DNA of 34,742 nt from Oscillospiraceae bacterium. Its GTDB lineage: Bacteria; Bacillota; Clostridia; Oscillospirales; Oscillospiraceae. The stretch covers positions 1-34,742 of the forward strand of contig CACWIS010000014.1 of the NCBI GenBank assembly GCA_902761055.1, in the 5' to 3' direction. Position 1 is the stretch's first letter. Each line of letters starts with the position of its first letter. The notes under the pieces were generated by a model, which ran no database searches, had not been told where the DNA came from, and saw only the letters and a list, made by a program, of their open reading frames with translations. Of the stretch, positions 8,399 through 13,606 are shown one piece after another. The position numbers and the translations under genes are program-made.

Positions 8399-8551
8399 TT
8401 ATTGCCAACTCCCGCTCACGCCGTCGGGGGCGGAAGCCTCCGCACGCTGCGCCGCCTCGGTCTGCGCCTCGGCGCTGCGTTCCCGCGCGCGGAAATCGAG
8501 CGCCGTCCCGACCGGCGGCCGCTTGGCTTTCTTTTCCTTTTTCTTTCCCAT
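8399..8551 (-). CDS. Small Lys/Arg-rich hypothetical protein downstream of spoVAC
   Basis: 50 residues starting MGKKKEKKAKRPP. It is strongly basic at the N-terminus and rich in Ala/Glu/Arg after that, with no membrane segment or cysteine. The ATG at 8551 has a good AAGGAGAG site about 7 nt upstream and lies 14 nt after the spoVAC stop, so it is probably co-transcribed. I do not recognise a family. Position suggests a spore-related role, but that is only context. Confidence 0.6.
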   Translation of the reverse strand: MGKKKEKKAKRPPVGTALDFRARERSAEAQTEAAQRAEASAPDGVSGSWQ

Positions 8552-8565
8552 CGTTCTCTCCTTTT

Positions 8566-9006
8566 CTATGCCCCGAAGAGCAGCAACAGCAGGCCGTAGA
8601 TCACGCCGGCGCTCGCGCCGTAGACGATGACCGGGCCTGCGATGACGAACATCTTGGCCGCCGTGCCGGTGATGAAGCCCTCGGTCTTGAACTCCAGCGC
8701 GGGCGCGGCCACGGAATTGGCAAAGCCCGTGATCGGCACGAGCGTCCCCGCGCCGGCCCGTCTGGCGAGATCGTCGTAGACGCCGAGCGCCGTCAGCGCC
8801 GCGCCGAGGAAGATCAGCGCGATCGAGGCCGCCGTGCCCGCCGTTTCCGCGTCGAGGCCGCGGGCCGTGAAGAAGTCGATCAGCCCCTGGCCGACGCAGC
8901 AGATCGCCCCGCCGTAGAGAAAGGCGCGCAGCAGGTCCCCGGCCGTCTGCGAGCGCGGCGCTCGGCGCTCGGCGTAGCGTTTGTATTCCTCGTTGGTCAT
9001 CTTCAT
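8566..9006 (-). CDS. spoVAC: Stage V sporulation protein AC (SpoVA-type membrane protein)
   Basis: 146 residues, the usual SpoVAC length. Four or so hydrophobic segments (about 27-45, 55-78, 112-130 and the C-terminus) and the strongly conserved stretches GVYDDLARRAGAGTLVPITG, FANSVAAPALEFKTEG and GPVIVYG identify the SpoVAC/SpoVAE family. These inner-spore-membrane channel proteins move dipicolinic acid and Ca2+ during sporulation and germination. An N-terminal soluble stretch before TM1 favours SpoVAC over the shorter SpoVAE. ATG at 9006, with AGGGAG 9 nt upstream. Unusually, spoVAD and spoVAE do not follow; only a 50-residue basic ORF does. Confidence 0.88.
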   Translation of the reverse strand: MKMTNEEYKRYAERRAPRSQTAGDLLRAFLYGGAICCVGQGLIDFFTARGLDAETAGTAASIALIFLGAALTALGVYDDLARRAGAGTLVPITGFANSVAAPALEFKTEGFITGTAAKMFVIAGPVIVYGASAGVIYGLLLLLFGA

Positions 9007-9092
9007 GCCGCATTTCTCCCTTCGGCTGCATTTCTCTAATAGCTTCTGCCGGAAAGCCCCGGATTATCCGCGCGCCGGGTGCAAAAAATTCC

Positions 9093-9121
9093 TTGACTTT
9101 GCCATATCTGTGAATTATAAT
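9093..9121 (+). promoter_or_regulatory. Promoter of tRNA-Ser
   Basis: TTGACT (9093-9098), 17-nt spacer and TATAAT (9116-9121), ending 42 nt before the tRNA. Near-consensus sigma-A promoter. Confidence 0.85.
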
Positions 9122-9163
9122 AGGCAAGCTGACAAGTTGATCGTTTCTTCTTGAGCAACACGT

Positions 9164-9255
9164 GGAGATGTCGCGTAGTTGGTCGAGCGCGCACGATTGG
9201 AAATCGTGTAAGGGTCAAAAGCTCTTCGAGAGTTCGAATCTCTCCATCTCCGCCA
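9164..9255 (+). tRNA. tRNA-Ser (anticodon GGA)
   Basis: 92 nt with encoded CCA. The acceptor stem is GGAGATG/CATCTCC with discriminator G and CCA at 9253-9255. The anticodon stem CACGA/TCGTG encloses loop TTGGAAA, with anticodon GGA at 9199-9201 reading UCC/UCU. A long class II variable arm lies between 9210 and 9226 (AGGGT/GCTCT pairing with G-U), and the T-arm is GAGAG-TTCGAAT-CTCTC. It has its own promoter. Its last 71 nt recur exactly at 10128-10198, so its present 3' half is probably the copy brought by an integrated element. Confidence 0.96.
9185..9255 (+). repeat. attL-like direct repeat (3' part of tRNA-Ser)
   Basis: 71 bp identical to 10128-10198. The left flank is GGTC (tRNA D-arm). 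It contains the symmetric anticodon stem-loop CACGATT..AATCGTG, a typical tyrosine-recombinase crossover region. Confidence 0.9.
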
Positions 9256-9259
9256 CGCA

Positions 9260-9299
9260 AAAAGCCTTGTACCGCAATTGGTACAGGGCTTTTCTTTAT
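9260..9299 (+). terminator. Terminator after tRNA-Ser
   Basis: 14-bp stem AAAAGCCTTGTACC/GGTACAGGGCTTTT (one G-T pair) with loop GCAATT, followed by a T-rich tail. It starts 5 nt after the CCA. By the integration model this terminator came with the element. Confidence 0.88.
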
Positions 9300-9304
9300 T
9301 TTCC

Positions 9305-9334
9305 TTGACAAGCATTATAAAAATCGTGTATAGT
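9305..9334 (+). promoter_or_regulatory. Promoter of the island cargo gene
   Basis: TTGACA (9305-9310), 18-nt spacer and TATAGT (9329-9334). It overlaps an AATCGTGT motif (9322-9329). It would give a leader of about 110 nt before the ORF at 9454. A possible 16-codon leader peptide starts with ATG at 9420 and ends at 9470 inside the cargo gene start. Confidence 0.7.
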
Positions 9335-9453
9335 TTTTTTATAATAAATCATGTAATGCCTTTTTTGATATTAATCGTGTCATTTTCAGCGGAATAATAA
9401 GGAAAGAGAGTGTCTAAAGATGGCAGAAAACAAGATAAACGAGCGGAGTTTCT

Positions 9454-9987
9454 ATGGAAGAATATACTGATCTAATTGCTTGGTTTATTAGTGCTTTAAT
9501 ATGTGGTGCGATATCTAAATCAATTTCAAACAAAAGAGGTCTATCTGGTGGTTTTGGTTGGGGTTTCTTTTTATTAGTCATTGGCATAATTATTGTTGCC
9601 TTACTTCCTGTAGATGAAAAAAGAAAAGAAGAATATCTCGACAATACAAGACATATTTATTTCTGCCCTCAATGCTTTTCAACATATAGCGGTACTTCGA
9701 ACGCTAATAATGGTACTTGCCCAAATTGCAAAAGTGCATTATCAGAAACAACAATCCTTTTAGATACATGGCAAACCTTTTCTGACGAAAAGAAAGGGCA
9801 AATGAAGCAAGCATTTGCTGAAGGACAGTACTTAAGATATCCAACAACTAATACCAAAATTAATAACGCAACTAATCAAGTTGTTGGTGGTGCGGAAGAG
9901 ATAAAAAAATACAAAGAACTATTAGATGAAGGCATTATCACTCAAGAAGAATTTGAAGCAAAGAAGAAGCAATTGTTAGGGTTATAA
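9454..9987 (+). CDS. Island cargo: two-TM, zinc-ribbon, SHOCT-domain protein
   Basis: 177 residues. Two hydrophobic helices lie at about 6-23 and 33-52, separated by a short loop. A zinc ribbon follows (CPQC near 71-74, CPNC near 90-93). A linker leads to a C-terminal SHOCT-type segment (residues about 147-177, IKKYKELLDEGIITQEEFEAKK), a short helical module usually at protein ends that is thought to mediate oligomerisation. GGAG lies 5 nt before the ATG. AT-rich codon use unlike the chromosome around it supports transfer. It is the only gene of the mini-element. No enzymatic motif is visible and the function is unknown; a membrane-anchored sensor or scaffold is a guess. Confidence 0.85.
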   Translation: MEEYTDLIAWFISALICGAISKSISNKRGLSGGFGWGFFLLVIGIIIVALLPVDEKRKEEYLDNTRHIYFCPQCFSTYSGTSNANNGTCPNCKSALSETTILLDTWQTFSDEKKGQMKQAFAEGQYLRYPTTNTKINNATNQVVGGAEEIKKYKELLDEGIITQEEFEAKKKQLLGL

Positions 9988-10006
9988 AAGGACGTCACGT
10001 CAAAAT

Positions 10007-10035
10007 TTGCTTTTTATCAAAAAATCGTGTATACT
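10007..10035 (+). promoter_or_regulatory. Promoter-like site facing the orphan tRNA-Ser fragment
   Basis: TTGCTT (10007-10012), 17-nt spacer and TATACT (10030-10035; TATAAT also at 10035-10040), overlapping AATCGTGT at 10023. The surrounding 45 nt resemble those around the promoter at 9305-9334. No ORF follows before the tRNA fragment, so any transcript would be non-coding. Confidence 0.5.
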
Positions 10036-10087
10036 ATAATTGAAAATAAATCGTATACTGCCTTCTGTTTCTTCGCTCAAGAAAATC

Positions 10088-10128
10088 CTTTAAACCATTG
10101 TTGCGCAATGCTTTGAGCATTTTTAAAG
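10088..10128 (+). repeat. Inverted repeat abutting the right att copy
   Basis: Outer arms CTTTAAA/TTTAAAG (10088-10094 and 10122-10128) enclose a small hairpin CATTG-TTGCG-CAATG (10096-10110). The right arm touches the first base of the repeat, so it could be a recombinase or accessory-factor site. Confidence 0.4.
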
Positions 10129-10198
10129 AGCGCGCACGATTGGAAATCGTGTAAGGGTCAAAAGCTCTTCGAGAGTTCGAATCTCTCCATCTCCGCCA
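10128..10198 (+). repeat. attR-like direct repeat: orphan 3' fragment of tRNA-Ser
   Basis: Exact copy of 9185-9255, but the upstream sequence does not supply the acceptor 5' strand or D-arm. It is therefore not a working tRNA. The following hairpin at 10202 is probably the original chromosomal terminator of the tRNA. The 494-nt non-coding stretch 9988-10481 also holds the promoter-like site at 10007, the hairpins at 10202 and 10311, and the arsR promoter. Confidence 0.9.
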
Positions 10199-10201
10199 GA
10201 A

Positions 10202-10241
10202 TAGGATTGCTATTTTAACAAGATAGCAATCCTACTTTTTT
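10202..10241 (+). terminator. Terminator after the orphan tRNA-Ser fragment
   Basis: 12-bp stem TAGGATTGCTAT/ATAGCAATCCTA with a 9-nt loop, then C and T6. It begins 4 nt after the CCA, where a tRNA terminator is expected. Confidence 0.85.
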
Positions 10242-10310
10242 GCCCAAAAGTGCCTTGAAATCCTTGCAATATAGCTATTCTTGGCACTTTTCCGCTATAA
10301 GATTAAAAAG

Positions 10311-10345
10311 GAATCCTGAACCGGGTATTTCTCGGTTCAGGATTC
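10311..10345. terminator. Stem-loop upstream of arsR
   Basis: Perfect 13-bp stem GAATCCTGAACCG/CGGTTCAGGATTC with a 9-nt loop. A T5 tract follows only when read on the minus strand (10306-10310), so it would terminate leftward transcription. No leftward gene is present to the right, so it may insulate the island. Confidence 0.55.
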
Positions 10346-10425
10346 TTGCTATTATGGGTTATTCGCTATGAATTTTGCGTAAGAAATAATGATTACTCTT
10401 GACGTAAATGTTTTATATTGACATA

Positions 10426-10454
10426 TTGACATTCATCTATGTATATGATAATAT
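10426..10454 (+). promoter_or_regulatory. Promoter/operator of arsR
   Basis: Two TTGACA boxes (10418-10423 and 10426-10431). The second pairs with TAATAT (10449-10454) at 17 nt. The AT-rich dyad-like stretch ATTCATCTATGTAT between them may be an ArsR site. GGAGGTGA precedes the gene start. Confidence 0.5.
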
Positions 10455-10481
10455 ATGTTCAATCCATGGAGGTGACCGGCT

Positions 10482-10799
10482 ATGGGATTTAGGGAAGACG
10501 TTAGGAAGATCAAGGCGCTTGCAGATGAAAATCGTCTAGCAATCATGCTCTCTCTGCAACATGGAGAGAAATGTGGTTGTGTTCTGCTTGAAGAACTGAA
10601 TATCACTCAGCCCACGCTGTCCCATCACATGAAAATCCTCTGTGACAGTAATCTGGTCAATGCAAGGAAGGAAGGAAAATGGATGCATTATTCCCTTTCT
10701 AAAAAAGGCCTTTCCGCTTTTCGCGATATGATTGGGATTTATGTCCGCTGTGATTGCGAGAACGGCGATAATGATACTGGATCCTGCTGCTGTGGATAA
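10482..10799 (+). CDS. ArsR/SmtB-family metalloregulator
   Basis: 105 residues, winged HTH with recognition helix ITQPTLSHHMKIL (41-53). Cys31-Gly-Cys33 lies at the start of the preceding helix, where As(III)-sensing ArsR proteins carry their CxC ligands. More cysteines lie at 54, 90, 92 and 102-104 (C-terminal CCCG). Such repressors leave DNA on binding As(III), Sb(III) or soft metals. It is followed by a permease and a thioredoxin-like protein, so it very likely controls the cluster. GGAGGTGA lies 7 nt before the ATG. GC content is lower than in the flanking chromosome. Confidence 0.93.
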   Translation: MGFREDVRKIKALADENRLAIMLSLQHGEKCGCVLLEELNITQPTLSHHMKILCDSNLVNARKEGKWMHYSLSKKGLSAFRDMIGIYVRCDCENGDNDTGSCCCG

Positions 10800-10824
10800 G
10801 CATCAAACCACATAGTATTAAAAC

Positions 10825-10849
10825 AGGCAGTCCGTTTTAGACTGCCTTT
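10825..10849 (+). terminator. Hairpin between arsR and the permease gene (possible attenuator)
   Basis: 8-bp stem AGGCAGTC/GACTGCCT with a 7-nt loop, then TTTAT. The weak T-run suggests partial termination, which would favour arsR over the permease unless read through. Confidence 0.6.
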
Positions 10850-10865
10850 ATAAAGCCAACATACA

Positions 10866-10887
10866 TCGATACATTTGAATGTATCGA
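10866..10887. promoter_or_regulatory. Palindromic operator in front of the permease gene
   Basis: Perfect 10-bp inverted repeat TCGATACATT/AATGTATCGA separated by TG, 18 nt before the permease ATG. Size and symmetry suit a dimeric winged-HTH repressor such as the adjacent ArsR. The binding assignment is inferred. Confidence 0.6.
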
Positions 10888-10905
10888 ACTTTAGGGAGTA
10901 TAATT

Positions 10906-11904
10906 ATGGGTGCTTTTTTTCAAAATCAGATACTCGGTATGAAATGGCTTAATGAACTGGTTGGCAACCTGCTTTCCGCTATGGGGCTGGATACGACTTC
11001 GCGGATTGGCGGGAGTGTACAGTTTTTCATATATGACGTGATCAAGATCACGATCCTGCTTTGCCTGCTGATTTTTATCATCTCATATATCCAGAGCTTT
11101 TTCCCGCCGGAGCGAAGTCGGAAGATTATGGGACGATTCCACGGCATCGGAGCAAATATTGTGGGGGCGCTTCTAGGCACGGTGACGCCGTTCTGCTCCT
11201 GTTCGTCTATTCCCATCTTTATGGGCTTTACAAGCGCGGGTTTGCCGCTGGGTGTGACCTTCTCCTTCCTGATTTCTTCTCCGATGGTAGATCTCGGAAG
11301 CCTTGTTCTGCTGATGAGCATATTTGGAGTAAAGATTGCCATTGCTTACGTGATCCTCGGCCTGGTCATCGCAGTCATCGGCGGGACGCTGATTGAAAAG
11401 CTACACATGGAAGACCAGATCGCAGACTTCATCCGCAACAGCAACAGCAGCGTGAATATCGAATCGCCCGATCTGACGGTCCATGACCGATTGGTTTATG
11501 CAAGGGATCAGGTCGAGTCCACCTTCAAAAAAGTGTTCCCCTATATTCTGGTAGGTGTAGGCATCGGGGCAATTATCCACAACTGGATACCGGAGAACTG
11601 GGTACAGACCGTTCTCGGCAGCAGGAATCCGTTCAGCGTTGTCCTTGCGACAATCGTGGGTGTGCCGATGTATGCCGATATCTTCGGAACGATCCCCGTG
11701 GCGGAGGCGGTGCTGGCAAAAGGCGCCCTTCTCGGCACGATACTCAGTTTCATGATGGCGGTCACCACGCTGAGCCTGCCTTCACTGATCATGCTGAAAA
11801 AAGCAATTAAGCCGAAACTCATGGGAACCTTTATCGTCATTTGTGTCATTAGTATCATTATCATCGGGTATGGCTTTAACGCCTTCCAATATATCTTTAT
11901 CTGA
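10906..11904 (+). CDS. ArsP/UPF0718-family permease
   Basis: 332 residues, about eight to ten TM helices. The conserved GTVTPFCSCSSIPIFMGF motif places the CSC triad at residues 97-99, characteristic of the ArsP_1 (DUF318/YraQ) permease family, whose characterised members export organoarsenicals or soft metals. A soluble loop of about 40 residues follows near 180-220. An upstream in-frame ATG at 10879 lies inside the operator palindrome. The ATG at 10906 has AGGGAG at 7 nt and is preferred. Co-directional with arsR and with the thioredoxin-like gene 14 nt downstream. The real substrate is unproven. Confidence 0.9.
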   Translation: MGAFFQNQILGMKWLNELVGNLLSAMGLDTTSRIGGSVQFFIYDVIKITILLCLLIFIISYIQSFFPPERSRKIMGRFHGIGANIVGALLGTVTPFCSCSSIPIFMGFTSAGLPLGVTFSFLISSPMVDLGSLVLLMSIFGVKIAIAYVILGLVIAVIGGTLIEKLHMEDQIADFIRNSNSSVNIESPDLTVHDRLVYARDQVESTFKKVFPYILVGVGIGAIIHNWIPENWVQTVLGSRNPFSVVLATIVGVPMYADIFGTIPVAEAVLAKGALLGTILSFMMAVTTLSLPSLIMLKKAIKPKLMGTFIVICVISIIIIGYGFNAFQYIFI

Positions 11905-11918
11905 CAGGAGGATACAAA

Positions 11919-12146
11919 ATGAATATCAAAGTTTTGGGTGGCGGATGCTGCAAATGTGAAAATCTGCTCGGTGCGGTCAAGGAAGCCGTAGCCGAAAAAG
12001 GGATCGTGGCAGAAATTGAGTACATCACCGACATGACTAAGATTATGGAGTACGGTATTATGAGTACGCCGGCGCTGATAATTGATAACAAGGTCGTTTC
12101 TATGGGCCGCGTTCTCAAAGCAAAGGACGTTGCAAAACTGCTGTAA
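11919..12146 (+). CDS. Redox-active thioredoxin-like protein with CCKC motif
   Basis: 75 residues, single thioredoxin-fold domain of the small redox-active disulfide protein type. GGGCCKCENL places Cys10, Cys11 and Cys13 at the active turn. STPALIIDNKVV at about residues 48-59 carries the conserved cis-proline. Such proteins are regularly coupled to ArsP-family permeases and may reduce, carry or hand over thiol-bound metal(loid)s; that role is inferred from context. AGGAGG lies 7 nt before the ATG. It ends the operon before a strong terminator. Confidence 0.92.
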   Translation: MNIKVLGGGCCKCENLLGAVKEAVAEKGIVAEIEYITDMTKIMEYGIMSTPALIIDNKVVSMGRVLKAKDVAKLL

Positions 12147-12204
12147 TGAAAAGAAATAATTATTGATTGAAGCTTCTTTGTAAAAATAGCAATCTTTTGC
12201 CATG

Positions 12205-12247
12205 AAAAACAGATCTCCCGCCCACAGGAGCGGGGGATCTGTTTTTT
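12205..12247 (+). terminator. Terminator of the ars-like operon
   Basis: 16-bp stem with one T-G pair (12205-12220 with 12231-12246), loop of 10 nt, flanked by A5 and T7. Confidence 0.92.
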
Positions 12248-12257
12248 TATAAAGCGT

Positions 12258-12374
12258 GGAGAGATTCGAACAGGGCGCGAGCGAAGCGAGAGAAACATGC
12301 CGGGGGCATGTTTCTCTTGCCCGCGTGCGTGCCGGAGCGGCGCCCGCGCCCGGCGAAGCTCTCCGTCTCCGCCA
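12258..12374 (+). repeat. GC-rich structured block with tRNA-Ser-like ends
   Basis: Starts GGAGAGATTCGAACA, the reverse complement of a tRNA T-arm, and ends CTCTCCGTCTCCGCCA. The end differs by one base from the last 16 nt of tRNA-Ser (9240-9255). The ends can pair (GGAGAG 12258-12263 with CTCTCC 12359-12364). Inside is a perfect 13-bp hairpin (12289-12301 with 12305-12317, loop GGG). It lacks an anticodon arm or D-arm and is not a tRNA. It lies in the 412-nt gene-free stretch 12147-12558, which otherwise holds only the terminator at 12205 and the promoter at 12460. It is either a third island boundary or a mobile palindromic repeat that mimics tRNA ends. Confidence 0.6.
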
Positions 12375-12459
12375 TGAAAACAGTTCCCGGCCGGATTGCC
12401 GCGTGTCGGTATTTATGCTATGATGAACGCATCGGCGCGTGCCCGGGCGCTCGTTTTCC

Positions 12460-12489
12460 TTGCGCGAAAGCGCCGGGATATGGTAGAAT
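12460..12489 (+). promoter_or_regulatory. Promoter of the 302-residue membrane protein gene
   Basis: TTGCGC (12460-12465), 18-nt spacer and TAGAAT (12484-12489), 69 nt before the start codon. Confidence 0.55.
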
Positions 12490-12558
12490 CAGGACGGTAT
12501 CCGGACGAAAAGAGGCCGCGGACCTGCGGAGAGCTCAGGTCCCGGGGAAGGAGAAATC

Positions 12559-13467
12559 ATGGACAGAGTAAGAAAAATCAACCGGAGGCAGTGCATGCTC
12601 GCCTTCATCAGCGCCGTGGTGGTCGTGGTCTGCGTCTGCATCGGCGTGACGATGAATCTCACCACGACGGCGGACGAGAACTTTGACCACATGGGCCTGC
12701 GGACCTTCTGCATGTTCACCGTCAATTCCAACATCCTCTGCGCGGCCGCCATGGCCATGGTCATCCCCTATACGCTCGACGGCCTGCGCACGCACAACTA
12801 TCACATGCCGCGCTGGATCGTGGACGTGGTGTACATGGGCGTCACCGCCGTGGCGCTGACCTTTCTGATCTCCCTGCTCGTCCTCTCGCCGGTCAAGGGC
12901 TTCGTGCTGATCTTCACCGGCTCCCGCTTCTTCCTGCACGGCTTGTGCCCGATCCTCGCGATCGCCGCCTTTTGCTTTTTCATGAGCGAGAAGCAGCTGC
13001 GGCTCAAGGACTCGCTGATCGTCCTCCTTCCCGTGCTGATCTACTCCGTGCTCTATTACGTCATGGTCGTGGTCGTCGGTGAGGAGAAGGGCGGCTGGAG
13101 CGACTTTTACGGTTTCCTGACCCGGCTGCCCATGTGGATCCCGCTCACGGCCATTCTGCCGCTCACCTTCCTGATCGCCACCGGCATCCGTGTGCTGCAC
13201 AACCGCTCCTTCGACCGGCGCGAGCAGGAGGAGGCCGCCGCCTTCACCGAGCTCTTTGCCGACGCCGACGTCCCCAAGCTCGTCGCCGCCATGGCCCGGA
13301 GCCACAGCTCCGCGAAGATCCTGGATATCGTGATCCCCACGCGGATCATCTCGATCATGCTCGAGCACAACAAGGGCGGACACTCGCTTGAGGAATGCTG
13401 CGAGATCTATCTCCGCGAGTACTTCGAGACGAGCGACGTCATCAAGATGGAGGAGCTCTGGATCTGA
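12559..13467 (+). CDS. Six-TM membrane protein with cytosolic tail (Pr6Pr-like)
   Basis: 302 residues. Hydrophobic segments lie at about 13-33, 48-70, 88-110, 126-143, 154-174 and 192-211. FTVNSNIL after TM1 and a conserved-looking LHGLCPILAI in TM4 resemble the Pr6Pr family of six-TM proteins, but the match is by eye only. A charged soluble tail of about 90 residues follows, with a DxxKL...Y-type helical pattern. AAGGAG lies before the ATG. It stands alone between its own promoter and terminator. Function unknown. Confidence 0.8.
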   Translation: MDRVRKINRRQCMLAFISAVVVVVCVCIGVTMNLTTTADENFDHMGLRTFCMFTVNSNILCAAAMAMVIPYTLDGLRTHNYHMPRWIVDVVYMGVTAVALTFLISLLVLSPVKGFVLIFTGSRFFLHGLCPILAIAAFCFFMSEKQLRLKDSLIVLLPVLIYSVLYYVMVVVVGEEKGGWSDFYGFLTRLPMWIPLTAILPLTFLIATGIRVLHNRSFDRREQEEAAAFTELFADADVPKLVAAMARSHSSAKILDIVIPTRIISIMLEHNKGGHSLEECCEIYLREYFETSDVIKMEELWI

Positions 13468-13486
13468 ACCCGTCGGAATGCGGCGG

Positions 13487-13524
13487 AAAGCAAGCCCCCG
13501 TCCAGCGGACGGGGGCTTGCTTTT
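13487..13524 (+). terminator. Terminator after the six-TM protein gene
   Basis: 17-bp stem (13487-13503 with 13507-13523, AAAGCAAGCCCCCGTCC and its complement), loop AGC, T-run. Confidence 0.93.
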
Positions 13525-13545
13525 GCCCCGGCCCTCCGGGGGCGG

Positions 13546-13574
13546 TTGCGCTTTCGGGGCGGCTGCGGTATAAT
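13546..13574 (+). promoter_or_regulatory. Promoter of the TIGR00300-like gene
   Basis: TTGCGC (13546-13551), exactly 17 nt, TATAAT (13569-13574), 32 nt before the TTG start. Confidence 0.75.
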
Positions 13575-13606
13575 CGGGACGAATCCATCTGCGGGAGGGG
13601 AACGAC

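Larger units (their letters stand above)
9185..10198 (+). mobile_element. Miniature integrative element inserted in tRNA-Ser (no recombinase)
   Basis: Bounded by exact 71-bp direct repeats of the tRNA-Ser 3' part (9185-9255 and 10128-10198; offset 943). The enclosed DNA is clearly AT-richer than the flanking chromosome and carries a single ORF (9454-9987), promoter-like sites and repeated AATCGTGT motifs. Reconstituting the tRNA 3' end at one boundary and leaving an orphan 3' fragment at the other is the established signature of integration at a tRNA by a site-specific recombinase. No integrase or excisionase is present, so the element is a remnant, or a non-autonomous element mobilised in trans. 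A segmental duplication is a less likely alternative. Confidence 0.75.

Noticed and set aside
9036-9315. Minus-strand ORFs of 66-91 codons over tRNA-Ser
   Set aside because: They are antisense to a well-folded tRNA and its terminator.
10128-10198. Second tRNA-Ser gene
   Set aside because: The acceptor 5' strand and D-arm are missing upstream; it is only the 3' fragment.
10246-10291. AAAAGTGCC/GGCACTTTT inverted repeat as a terminator
   Set aside because: 9-bp arms around a 28-nt loop with no T-run in a useful position; possibly chance.
10879-10905. Upstream ATG as the start of the permease
   Set aside because: It lies inside the operator palindrome without a ribosome site; AGGGAG fits the ATG at 10906.
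12308-12571. Plus-strand ORF of 87 codons upstream of the six-TM gene
   Set aside because: Starts inside the structured repeat, covers the promoter of the next gene, and is rich in Arg/Pro/Cys without known features.
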